Positions 46,801-57,481 of a DNA stretch of 64,000 bases are shown in pieces. Origin of the DNA: Trachythela sp. YZ-2020 (taxonomy: Eukaryota; Cnidaria; Anthozoa; Malacalcyonacea; Clavulariidae); the NCBI GenBank assembly GCA_016169945.1, contig JADLSH010000395.1:3326501-3390500 (forward strand). The letters run 5' to 3'. Positions within the stretch are counted from its first letter, which is position 1, and every line of letters starts with the position of its first letter. Position numbers and translations under genes: made by a program. Below the pieces are notes generated by a model. The model did not search any database. It was given only the letters and a program-made list of their open reading frames with translations, and was not told where the DNA came from.

Positions 46801-49800
46801 ACATCGGGGGGGGGGGGGTTACTTTTGACCGGGGAGTCGCCAAGCAAAGATTAAACAAACTGGGGTTACAAAGTATTGATTATTGTGTAAGTAAAATATT
46901 AACCCAGCTTTCTAGTATCTGTAATATATAGCATTGAATAACAAAATATAGTTGCTTCTCGAGTTTTATTCATGGCAGAAACATGTGCCATGAATAAGTA
47001 TTCACAATGGCAACATGATCCATTTTACTTGTTGTATACAATCATGTTGTAGAGATCGCATTACACAAAGCCATGCCACATTGTCATGTGCTTGTAGTTT
47101 ATACTAGGTATAAATAATACAGTATTATTAAGTATCTGATTAATATATAAAGTCCACATTCCACAAGAGCCATAAACAAAGTATAAACAAACTGAAACTG
47201 CCTGTATTAAGCCGCAGTATTTATGTAAATTGACTGAAATATTATGTAAATTTCGTCTCTTATTATTACACGCGTACCCGCCGATTTTATAGCATGTGCG
47301 TACAGACCATGGTACAGACGCATAATCCACTACAGTCTACAATAGCTATAATGCTATATCTAGTTTTGTTTTCTCTCGCACGTACTTCGGGATGTAAGAT
47401 TCCACACCAAAATTTCGTGCGAGGAAGAAGCTTGTGTTGTTCACAGCGCTCCAATAAGTCTTCAATAGAACGCTTCGGTACACCGTATATTCGCTTCTTT
47501 AGATCAGCTTCAATATCTTTAAGATATTGCCGATCGTCTTTCTCTAAAGCAGCCTTTACGGTTTCGTAAATACTAACAGACATGGCTAGAAAGGCTAGTA
47601 TTAATGTTCAGAGGTCAAGTAGCGATCATTTATATCGTGTTGTTGGCCGTCGTGTGTGTATCTCGCTACAATTTGCGAGCATTGGTTTTCGAACATCATC
47701 TCGCTGACGGTTTGGTGGATTTGATTATAATCTTCTCAGTACTATACATATTGTGTTCGTGTTATTGTGTCATGTTTTAAAGGATTGTGGTTCAGTGGAT
47801 TTTAAACTACAACCATTTTAATTTTGTGACCGTTGGAACTTTTTAACTTATAATAACGTGTAGCGTCGCTCGTCATGGCAACAACATCGCATACCATAGT
47901 ATAAGGACAACTTTAATTTCTACCCTGGATTTGTGTTTGTCTAATTGTATCGTTTTGGCACTATTCTTGTACAATTTGACTGAATATTTCGTGTTTCATC
48001 AGTACTTTTGCCTTTTGGTGTTGTATCAGTACTGTCGGCTCGCGATAAACTAAATATTTCCTGAATGTTTAATCATTGCCCATTATCCCTGGTCTCATTG
48101 CCTTGGAGTCGTTGAAATTTCGCTGAGCAGTGGTCACTCGTAATCTTAACTTATCCTGCAAATTTCATCGTTTTACGACTTTAGGAATTCAAACTACATC
48201 ATTTCTAAACATTTGTTAACCGTCAATTTAGGGAAAAACTCGTCCTCGTTTTAACTTTTCACTTGACCTTTGAAACCCGAGATTTTGCTCCCTGATATTT
48301 TGCACATTCCACATCTTGGCTGCGGGATTTTCCCTGACATTTGTAAATCATGGTGGTTGGTTGCCTACTCCACCAGCTCCTGTTTATTCTACTTCTCTCC
48401 ATACAAAGTTCTAAATATAACATCAATGGTACTGAAACCTCACCTTCATTAACAAAAGCACAGATGGATTTCAAAGTTTTGCCTGCTTGGCACTCTGGAA
48501 TTAATTTATCATCCTCAACTGTGTTCTTTCGTCGGAAAGGTTTTATGAAAAGGAGACTAAACTACTATCTTAACTGCTCTGCTTCTTTCAACCCAATAAT
48601 GGTATCTGCTATACGTAGTGGAGACATACATCCACATCCAGGTCCTGTATCTCACAGCGCAAGTACCACTACCCCAAAACAAACTCAACACTCTTTCTGT
48701 TCGGAAATTAAGTGTCTATATATGAATGCGCGAAGCATAGTAAACAAATCAGCAGAATTACAATCTCTCGCCACAGACCTGGACTTAATCGCTATCACTG
48801 AAACTTGGTTAAAACCTCATATATTGGACTGTGAGATCTTGCCTGGTTTAGACTTTTCCATCCATCGACGTGACAGAAAGGATAAAACTGGAGGTGGAGT
48901 TATGCTAGCAGTAAAGAATTCTATACAAACTCTTCGTCGTAAAGACTTAGAAGGTGATGCGGAAATTCTACTATGCGAACTTCGACCTGAAGCTAGGCGT
49001 AAAATCCTGGCTGTCGTGTTTTACAGGCCGCCCAACTCCAACCTTGACCATCTGAAAGAACTTAAAAAGTCATTACGCCATGCCTCTCAATTCAATTTCG
49101 ATCAGATTATCATCTGTGGGGATTTTAATCTGCCTGATATTGATTGGTCTACTGGCATTGCCTCCTCTTCCGAATCATTGCACAACTACTTTACTAAATT
49201 TGTCAAAGACAATTACTTGTGGCAGTTGGTTCACTTTCCAACGAGAAACAACAACATTCTTGACTTGATCTTAACAAACATTCCTGACAAAGTACATAAT
49301 TTACATGGTTATGACGACATAATCTCTACCGATCACAAATTGATCGGTTTTGATCTAGATCTAAGGGTCCCCAAGAAACCGGACATTAAACGCACTGTCT
49401 ACAACTTTAAAAGAGCAGATTGGTTTAGTCTGAACAACTCACTCCAGAACACCCCTTGGGACAAGTATTTTGTACCTAATGATGTGGATACCTCTCTCTC
49501 AAATTGGTGTGATGTATTTCTGACCGCTGTTAACCAGCACGTGCCTAAATCTAAGACCAGAAATATCCATGATCACCCATGGATTGATAAAGAGCTATTG
49601 TCTCTCATTAAGAGAAAAAACAGGCAAAGACTAAAAGCCAATAGAACGGGTTGTGTTCATGACGCTCAAAAGTTTAAAGATCTTCGACGCCTAACCAAAC
49701 AACTTATCTCGCAGAAAAAGAAGGAGTACGCAATTAAACTCAGAGACTCTGTAACGGAAAACCCAAAACGTTTCTGGTCCTTCGTAAAATCCTCTACGTC

Positions 49801-52800
49801 AGTCAAAATCACCGCGAACTTCCTTCGAGATAATCAATCTTTTATTACTGACATAGTAGACAAAGCTAACCTACTGAACTCCTTCTTCCACTCAGTCTTT
49901 AGTCCTGCTCAAGCTACCACTACAACATCTAATCTTCCATTGTCTTCCGACGCAGCCTTATCTCACATCCAACTAACAGAACACGAAGTCTTTAAAGCTC
50001 TTGACGGCTTGGATCCAAGCAAAGCATGCGGACCTGATGGGATACCTGGAAAGCTTCTTACGATGACGGCTAACATAATCGCACCATCTCTCTGTCATAT
50101 ATATAATCTTTCATTGTCCCAGGGTGTAGTTCCTGCTAGTTGGAAGCTCGCAAACGTTACACCTGTGTTCAAGAATGACGATCCAACGCTCGCTTCTAAC
50201 TATAGACCTATTTCCCTGTTATCTATCATCTCAAAAACGTTTGAACGCTGTGTATATAACCACTGCTATCCCCATCTATCACCACGTCTCTACCATCTAC
50301 AGCATGGTTTCTTAAGGGGTAAATCTACGGTAACTAGTTGAGTCCACGTCTACCAAGAAATCCTCGATCACTTAGCTGGTGGGAAAGAGGTTGATGCTAT
50401 CCACCTAGACCTGTCCAAGGCCTTCGACCGTGTTCAACATCACATGCTTCTGAACAAGCTTGAGCAATATGGCATATCAGGCTCACTTCTTCGGTGGTTT
50501 CATAGTTACCTGAGTGACAGACATCAGCGCGTTGCCTTAGATGGGACCCTTTCCGACTGGCTCCCCGTGACCTCTGGAGTCCCACAGGGATCCATCCTAG
50601 GACCCCTCCTGTTCCTAGTATACATCAACGACATGCCAGAATATCTAGGACAGGGCTCGAGTATTGCATTGTTTGCGGATGACTCCAAACTATATAGGCC
50701 CATAAACCCGGCATCCCACCAACTATTGCAATCGGATCTTTCAGGCCTTCATAATTGGAGTAATGACTGGGGCATGGCGTTCAACCCATCCAAGTGCAAA
50801 GTGATGCACATGTCTCGGAAGAAGGTCTGCGCCTCCGCTTCACTCCAATACCACCTGAACGACAAGCCCCTGGAAAGTGTGTCACACATCACTGACCTGG
50901 GTGTCATCGTATCCAAAGACCTCTCCTGGGCAAATCATATTGAAGACATATGCACCAAGGCCAATAAAACCCTTGGTCTAATTAAGCGGGTGTGTGGTAG
51001 AGACGTTGTGGATACCAACACGCGAAAGCTTCTCTATTGTGCTGTTGTACGACCTAAGCTTGAGTACGCGTCGTGTGTGTGGTCACCTTACTCGGCTAAA
51101 CAACGCAAATTATTAGAGAACGTTCAACGCAGAGCAACGAAATTCATTCTGAACTACCCTCCTCGTGATGTTACCTACAGAGACAGACTAATATCTTTAA
51201 ACATTCTCCCACTTGAACACAGGCGTGAACTTTATGACCTAACACTATTACACAAAATCAGAAACAACCTTCTTAATGTCACCTTTAACCAATACCTTAC
51301 ACCTGCAACTAACCCCTATTCCACACGCAATTTCGACCCTAACAACTATAACAGAATCGTCTCAAATAATCAAGAGTTTTTCCAACACTCCTATTTCCCA
51401 CGCACTGTCATCCTCTGGAACAATCTGCCACCGAACATCAAAGCCACCCATTCCCTACAGATCTTCAAGCACCATCTACACTCTTATTACAAAGTCAAAC
51501 TGTCTACCTACATACCACCATAGATAATTATACTCTAAAATTGTTGTACAGTAGTATCCTATATGTTAAGTTGTACTCTGTGTTATGTTCGTGCACGTTT
51601 GTCTTCTTAGTTCTCGTATATCCATTAATTGTTAAGGGGTCGAATATCAATTGGAATTCAGTTTCTGTTTTCTTCTCCTGTCACAACGTTTCTAGTTATT
51701 GTTATTGTTATAATTCTATGTAAATGTATATCTCTTATGTGTGTGACAAATGAATAAATAATAAAAAAAAAAGAAAAAAAGAAAGGGCCAGAAACGTCAT
51801 AGACCTTTCCGTGCATACTACAGCCTGATCGGTATGGTCAAAAAATCCAGCCAATGGGAATTCAGGGTTTTCTTGAATTAGCCAATCGGATGGCCTGTAT
51901 TCGAGCCCCTGATCGATCAGAACTCCCCACAGATCGCGCAAAAATCGAGATAGCCAATCAGATGGCTGGAATCTGACCTAGAGCGTGCAAAACTCATGCG
52001 TAGGGCCGCTTTTCTGCGCGTTCATATTCGAAGGCCTTGCTACTGGATGATATTTCAGAACTGGACTGTTAAACTTTCAATACAATACACTGCGCGAAGT
52101 TTGATAACTGGACTGCCATTTTAATTAAACAATTTTCTGGCCAATTTTACCTTAGTCGCGTGATCACTCTGATCACCCCTAGATCCGCCCCTGCTGAGGG
52201 AGGAGGGGAGGAGGAGGTTTATCATTTTCACAAATGGTGGTGTGATGTTTAGAACCGCAATGCATACACCGATAGTTTGAAGGGCATCTAGCACAGCAGT
52301 GCGTAGCTGTCAGACAGTTGTAGCACAAACCACCCTTGCTGATGATGGATCTACCACTACAGTGCACTTGCTGGGGGTATGCGGACCCTTGCAAAACACA
52401 CATGCTCGATTCTGGTTGTTTTTGCCTTGTTCGGCGTGGGACCCAATCCCGGTGTAGAAGGAGGCTGTAGGGATGGGGTACTGCTTCCTACCCTGCTTCG
52501 AGTACCCTAAGTTCGTTCCTGAGGGCTTGTCTCAAATCTTGTATTGACCAATCTTTCCCCTGTTGGCTCCTAGCAAGATTTCTCTTTGTCTCATCTGGAA
52601 GTTTTCCTAGGATTATGGGAATATGTCTTGAGACTTTCCGAAGGCCTCCAAAGCTCTGAAATTTGTTTCAATTTCATCAGGAGCCCCCACTGAATGTTGG
52701 CAAGATTCACTTTGGGAGACGACTGTAGTTGGTATGTCCAGTGTTGGGCGATGGAGAAGGTACTGGCCATAGGAAAATTCTGCAAGGCAACAGGGTCTGT

Positions 52801-54309
52801 ATTGGGTAATAATGAGCTTTGAGAGGTAACTGGGGTTGTATTAGTTAGAACTAAAGTCTCAGGGGCGACTGTTGAACACTTATCTGTGCAATGTTCTCGG
52901 CAATTTCCTCTTGTAATCCTTCAGCTTCAGTAATTTCGGTTTTCAGGTCTTCTACTTTCGTGATCTTTTGCTTCTGTTTCCACCCTAGTTGTTTGACTGT
53001 GGTTTCAGCTGAAGCGCAAGTCCGTTTGTAGTGTCGCCCACGCGATTAATATTACGCACAAAATATGCTGATTGCACGCAAGCTTAAGGACTTAAATAGT
53101 TTTGGAACAACCTCAAACTTTCTATTTAGTTATATTTTTATAAACCTTTTAGGATGTAGCCTCGCCTAGATTTAATCTTTTATACCGCAAATATCATTAA
53201 CTTTAAATTTCCTCTTGGCAGCGAACACATTTTAGACCCATATCCTGGTCACAGCACCAATGTTTTATCGATAGAATGGAGTATTTTAATGTAAAGTACT
53301 AAAGATGAAAGAGTACAACCCAAAAGTACAAACAATGTGTTTCTTGTCAAACTAAAATCAACTGTCTGTCACATGATCTACTGCTACGGTACCCCAAAAT
53401 ATCAATAATACTAACAATAACTCTTTAACTGTTCTAATAACGTTCAGACAGATACAAACAATTGGGAAAGATACATCCTCATTGTACTGTTGTCGCTAGT
53501 TTGTATACTTTGGTAACAACAATAATGGACTGATGACAAATTCGAAAATAGCAAATATAAAATTATTAAAATACAGAATTTAGAACATTCTCCACTACAA
53601 CAACTACTGTTGTAAAGAACTACTCACTACTTGAAATTTGTACTTCGCTACAGCCAACAGTTAAAAGCGAACTACAACTACTCTGCTACCCTTGTTTTTT
53701 TTGCCAGACAGTATTGCAACCATTTTCCGCAACCATTACTGTAACATAAATCGCTACCATTTACTAGTGTTTTTATATTAGGTATTCAATACCTAAAGAG
53801 ATAAATCAATTGTAATTTTAAATATTTTAGCAATCTTTAATGCAAAGCAATCAAATACACAGTCATGTATTGTGGTGTCAACACATATATTGAAACATAT
53901 AAAGGATTGATTACATGTACATTACCTAGCTGAGCCTCGCTCTCATGAATCAAGAAGAAATGAAATTCGCTCACAATTCATGAGAATGAGGCTCCTGGGA
54001 TTTGTGAAGTAATTACAATGTGACAAGATTTGGTAAAATATTTTATTTTTGGTAAAATTTCATAATTTTTGGAAAGATTTTAGTAAATTTTTAGAGATTT
54101 TAATCATTCAGTAACTTTTTTTATAAAATAACATGTAATTACAATTTCTACTTACCTTCCATATTACGCCATGACCAATATGTAAATATGGCCAAGAGCA
54201 AAAATATCAAGACAACAAAAATTACAGTTGATGTGTTTCTCTTTGCAGGTTTTCTCTTTCTTTTTCTGATGCGTTCTGCTTCATAAAGCGGCAATTTATC
54301 ACTTTGCAT
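33370..54309 (-). CDS. CREG: CREG-family protein, five exons, complete
   Basis: Exons on the minus strand: 54309-54156, 36787-36719, 35315-35032, 34668-34578 and 33473-33370. All phases agree and the product is about 233 residues. The N-terminus (MQSDKLPLYEAERIRKRKRK) is cytosolic-like and basic. It is followed by one hydrophobic segment of about 20 residues (VIFVVLIFLLLAIFTYW), so it reads as a signal anchor rather than a cleaved signal peptide. The body matches CREG: NPPSRDDLAKTARYIAHYMD, SIADGPVNNSTGVPYIYITP, RCARLTLAGK, then ALFSRHPVMKEWPASH and a tail with FYFAKLEISHVHVLDTFGP. CREG proteins are glycosylated secretory or endolysosomal proteins with a flavin-reductase-like split-barrel fold; NxS/T sites (NNST, NASS) are present. 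Intron 1 is 17.4 kb of nested mobile elements. Confidence 0.9.
33630..34380. repeat. Three tRNA-derived SINE copies, two tandem and one inverted
   Basis: tRNA-related heads lie at 33717-33790 (minus), 33988-34061 (minus) and 34178-34252 (plus). They have box A-like TAGCTCATTTGG or TAGCCCAGTTGG and box B-like GGTTTAATTCC or AGATTCAATTCC. Each head is followed by GGGCCTAAGTTGCATTTTTC and a shared tail ending near CCGTTCGAGTATTCC. Shared upstream DNA (GGTATATAAGATGGGAGTG) is also repeated, so the copies were multiplied as a longer unit. The decayed anticodon arms and conserved tails argue against functional tRNA genes. The cluster lies in CREG intron 4. Confidence 0.8.
35819..36027. mobile_element. 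MITE with GGGGCCGGTTGT ends, copy 2
   Basis: The left end is doubled (35819 and 35847); the right end is ACAACCGGCCCC at 36027. Related to 21613-21852. In CREG intron 2. Confidence 0.7.
36057..36400. mobile_element. hAT-type MITE with 8-bp target duplication
   Basis: A 344-bp element with TIR CATAGGCGGATTTTC and complement. GCCTGGTT is duplicated exactly on both sides (36049-36056 and 36401-36408). It is rich in C and G homopolymers and non-coding. The 8-bp duplication is diagnostic of hAT-like insertion. Confidence 0.85.
36910..37293. mobile_element. TIR element, family B, copy 2
   Basis: Ends TAGTGTCGACTG and complement, with inner GCTGAGACTGGAAGA / TCTTCCAGTCTCAGC. Same family as 12931-13334. 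In CREG intron 1. Confidence 0.75.
37641..39194. repeat. Nested foldback cluster with GCCGAAGGCGAGG hairpins
   Basis: The outer arms are TTAATTAACAATTATTCGCC and the complement ending GGCAAATAATTGTTAATTA. Inside lie further complete hairpins (37736-37830; 38148-38270; 39085-39170), each with arms containing GCCGAAGGCGAGG or GAGCCTGAGGCGA variants. No transposase was found. The region looks like one foldback family inserted repeatedly into itself. Confidence 0.75.
39195..40231. other. Upstream of second gypsy copy, no gene
   Basis: Possible 5' LTR or leader of the gypsy element lies in the right part, but no LTR pair or primer-binding site could be confirmed. Confidence 0.4.
43251..45126. mobile_element. 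hAT-type non-autonomous element inside gypsy, 8-bp target duplication
   Basis: TIR CAGTGGCGTAGC at 43251 and its complement ending at 45126. CAACCAGT is duplicated exactly at 43243-43250 and 45127-45134. Removing the insert restores an uninterrupted gypsy frame, which confirms the boundaries. No transposase. It contains the array-bearing element at 44009-45031. Confidence 0.9.
44009..45031. mobile_element. Non-autonomous relative of the CMC array element
   Basis: TACACAGCCAGAAACGC to GCGTTTCTGGCTGTGTA, 1023 bp. The left end shares GATATCAGGATGCGTTCGCA and is followed by a diverged array of GACTTGATGCAACTTGTGAA-type units (44150-44460). The middle (GCAGTTGACATGGCAACA onward) and the right 80 bp match 22464-23043. 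No ORF of its own. Confidence 0.85.
47287..47583 (-). CDS. Short unrecognised ORF inside the hAT-type element
   Basis: Starts MSVSIYETVKAALEKDDRQ and continues with a charged, helix-rich composition through GVPKRSIEDLLERCEQHK. A good donor (CCCGAA|GTACGTG) lies about 197 nt into the frame, so the first 65 or so codons could be one exon of a spliced gene. I recognise no family. It could be a passenger gene of the hAT-type element, a captured host exon or chance. Confidence 0.35.
   Translation of the reverse strand: MSVSIYETVKAALEKDDRQYLKDIEADLKKRIYGVPKRSIEDLLERCEQHKLLPRTKFWCGILHPEVRARENKTRYSIIAIVDCSGLCVCTMVCTHML
48350..51523 (+). pseudogene. LINE (CR1/L2/Rex1-like) endonuclease-reverse transcriptase, one in-frame stop
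   Basis: One long frame of about 1057 codons is interrupted only by TGA at 50339-50341. The N-terminal part contains SGDIHPHPGP, resembling the degenerate 2A-like motif seen in some LINEs. The apurinic-type endonuclease follows (YMNARSIVNKSAELQ, IAITETWL, GGGVMLAV, CGDFNLPDIDW, TDHKLIGFD). Then the reverse transcriptase: KACGPDGIPGKLL, YRPISLLSIISK, HLDLSKAFD (just after the stop), SGVPQGSILGPLLF, LFADDSKLY with the catalytic DD, and the C-terminal RRELYDLTLLHKI. The tail is an A-rich run (51755-51785). It sits inside the hAT-type element. Nearly complete, hence a recent insertion (inference). Confidence 0.9.
53264..54155. other. Probable BEL 5' LTR region and CREG intron 1 start
   Basis: Sequence beyond the primer-binding-like segment (about 53264-53770) is where the BEL/Pao 5' LTR should lie on the minus strand, but no partner LTR is present to set its ends. 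The rest is featureless intron. Confidence 0.35.
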
Positions 54310-55115
54310 TGTCGTGTAGTGTTTATTATCAGTGATATAATTAATTTGTGATATGATATCTGACTACTATTTATAGGATCTCCTCAAAACTCCTCAATGC
54401 ATATTATATTTCTCGATGTTGTGACTTGTGTCGGACTTCGGGATTCCTTAGCAAGTGCTCTGAAATTCCTTAGTTTTCCTAAAAAACCTTAAATAACTGT
54501 ATATCCATTTCACCATGATTTCACTTTTCTGTTATTTTTGCTGGAATTCTGGATGACGTTAATGTTTAACTTTGAAAATCAACTAGACAAAACCCAGAAA
54601 ACTGTGCAATTTATAAAAATTCATAGAGTCATTGTGCTAAATTACTAATGTGATTCAGGCATTCATTATTTATTTATTTGTCTCATGAATTTGTCATTTC
54701 CTACATGAATCTACAGGAATAAATTAATAATATTATACCTTCTTTAATAAAATCCTTCTCTTTCTAATTCCTTAAAAATTCTCTAAAGAGTAACTATTTA
54801 AAAAGAGTTCTATTAAATATTCCTGTTTTTAAGGATAAATCTTAATTAAAGTCAGAGCTCTCTTTGCTCTTCTGAACTCTTCTGTGAAATTTATAGAACG
54901 CGCGCAATCGCGCATAGAGGACTAGGGACTAGTCGCCATCTTGGTGATTTTGTGTATTTTATGAAATTTGGAGGGTTTTGTGATAGTTATTTGAGTCCAT
55001 CTTGTTATATGATTTCGCACTTGTTTCGATTCCAGCATCCTTAGTTGGGAAAGTGCAATATTACCCTTATATTTCTGAGCGTTCGTCAATATATCCGTGA
55101 AAATTGTCTTGGAGA
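54310..55115. promoter_or_regulatory. Divergent promoter region between CREG and the zinc-finger gene
   Basis: An 806-bp gap separates the two start codons. GTCGCCATCTTGG at about 54930 matches the YY1-type core often found at metazoan transcription starts, and lies about 180 bp upstream of the plus-strand ATG next to a CGCGCGCAATCGCGC stretch. Promoter activity is inferred. Confidence 0.4.
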
Positions 55116-57447
55116 ATGGATGATACACAAACATATCAAACGTATGCTGTGTCAAATGATGCTGTTGTGAACAATGATTCTGCTGCGTTCAGTGCAGGAA
55201 CTGAAACAACAAGTCTATTTAGTTTGCCTCAAACAGAAGAAGAAATGAGGCATTGTAAACATTGTGAATTTCAAGCTGAAGATTGGCCAGTAAGTATACT
55301 GTTAAGTGTGGCCAGCTCAACCAATTCAAAATTGCTTAGTAGTTTTAATAAGCCAGTTTGGAGTTTCCACTGCGCATAAAAAATTAACAAGCCTTTAAAA
55401 TTGGTAATAAAATTGCAACAACATTTGAAGTAAAGTCTAATTGCCAAACACATTCTAGAGGCAAAATACAAAGGTTTGAAAAAATTAACAGTGAAATTGC
55501 CAACCTCCCGATTTCTGGCTACCTAAGGTCGGAATGTGCACCTTTCTATATTTTGCTTTACACAGAAGGCAATTAAATATTCTCAGAGCTTTAGATTTGA
55601 TTAAAAGAGTACAACTATGACTGTCAACTATGAAAACAAGATTCATCATTTTCACCATGCATGCCATATTTGAGGGGGCTAATGGGGGGTACCCTAGTGT
55701 GGAAGTTTGTATCGTGCACATAGTTTTCATTGATGGTTTCTGTATGTTTACTATTTAATAATTTTTTCATCATTTGGCGTGCTCAATCGAGTTATTGGGA
55801 AGTTAGCGGGAAGTTGGGAGAGCACAAAAAAGTGTAATATTCAAAAAGTGTAATATTAAAAATATATACGAAAGAAGGAAGTGCCAAAGCACACAAAAAA
55901 TATTTTAGTCTGAGATAACGTTCAACAATCCTATCTAAAGGTCTTTATGTCTCATAATGCGACCGATTCTTACGCAAGCATGCTTCAATAGTTATACTGT
56001 AAGATCAGAAATTTCTCCATCAGAGTCATTGGTGGTCGGTGGAGATATTCTACATCTCACCTCATCTCATACATAGTTCTGTATTTTCTCCCATTCATGT
56101 CCTCCTCCAGGAAGGAGATTAATTCAGCAAAATGGTACTCGAGGGTAATGTTTCACCAAATCACCTGATTGGAGGGTCTATAATTATATTAATTATAAAT
56201 ATCCATAGTTTATAAACCCAAATCAACCAATAGTTATGTTAAAAATAAAAATTGTTTAAGGGCTAAAGTTGGGAGGTATACCGGTATTCTTAGTTATTCA
56301 CGGTATTTAGTTGATACCGGCATGGCGGTATTGGTTTTGACGCTATATATACCGGTATACCGTTATCCGCGGTATACTGTATTATATACCGGTATCATAA
56401 ATATCATTAGTTTATCTTTTTATTTAAACAGCTAGAAAAGTTCACAAACGAAAAACAAACACAATGTATGCGGCGCGGCCGCGGAATATTTTAACATTTT
56501 AGAACATCGTTAATTAGCCAAAATTTGGAAGCCATTTAAGTGATATTTTAGCGTTTCATTTGGCGTAAACAACTCCAAAGTCCAAGTATGGGAGCTAAGT
56601 AGATTGTGCATAATTTGTGCTGCGTTATGGCTGAAGCTAGTACTAGTACTGTAGCTCACACATTTCCTTAAAAGATTTTAATGGTATACCGGTATACCGC
56701 GATATTTTAAAAATACCGTAACCGGTATTGAAATTTCAGTACCGCCCAACTTTATTAAGGGCCTGTTTATATGATCCCGGCTAGGCGTGACGGAACACTT
56801 GCCGAGATCCCGCTTCTATCCCGCTTAGACGGGATCCCAGCATCTGTTGCCGGGATCCCGCCTAGCAGGGACAAAAAATTCCCATATAAACACTCTATCC
56901 TGGCCAGACGGGATGAACTTTTCTTCTGAGCACACGTAAATCCCTTTTCTGCAAGAAAATATGACGTCAAGCACTTAACTGGCTTCATCCCGGCAATGTA
57001 TTTTGTCCATATAAACACGCCATCCCGCCTAGGCGAGTTTCCCGGCTAGACGGGATGAAAACGTCCCGCCTAGACGGGGATCATATAAACAGGCGCCCTA
57101 AGTCACGGATGAACAGCTAAGCAGGAACATTGCTATTGGTTATTGTAATTGGATGACATTTTTGCATATTAACTAATTCAATCTAGACAAAAACATATTA
57201 GATAGTGAGTTGTATTGTTTTTCTATTGAGTTTCTAAACCTTGTATCATATTAACTGTGAGATAACTGACGAAAACAGCAAAAAAAGGTTTAATTGTCAA
57301 GGATTTCTACAACAGTTACTAGTACATCCTTTTCTGCCTTCTCAGGAAATATGAGCAAATCACAAGAATTATTATCTATTAAATGCTGATTAACAAGAAA
57401 CACTGGCAGATAGTTTTGCTAACCTATTAACTGCCAGTACCACTGAT

Positions 57448-57481
<34 letters not shown>

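Larger units (their letters stand above)
46750..52193. mobile_element. 5.4-kb hAT-type element (8-bp target duplication) inside BEL/Pao
   Basis: TIR CAGGGGCGGATCTAGG on the left and its complement on the right, flanked by exact CTGAGGGA duplications (46742-46749 and 52194-52201). It contains the LINE at about 47.6-51.8 kb and a short ORF at 47287-47583. No hAT transposase core was recognised, so it is probably non-autonomous. Confidence 0.9.
45420..53263 (-). pseudogene. BEL/Pao retrotransposon, decayed and split by a hAT-type element
   Basis: Read on the minus strand: a primer-binding-like segment TTGGTGCTGTGACCAGG at about 53240-53258; gag pieces (52930-52590); a zinc knuckle region CMHCGSKHHTTIC (52240-52280); then, beyond the insertion at 46750-52193, an aspartic protease-like region with DGTQRSFMTRELA and LIGADFYWDIV (46580-46240); and reverse transcriptase pieces (SNPDDPESEFQMYRF, YVDNITNS, 45830-45640). 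Numerous stops and frameshifts are present; integrase is not found. The protease and RT phrases are characteristic of BEL/Pao. It lies in CREG intron 1 in the same orientation as the gene. Confidence 0.8.
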
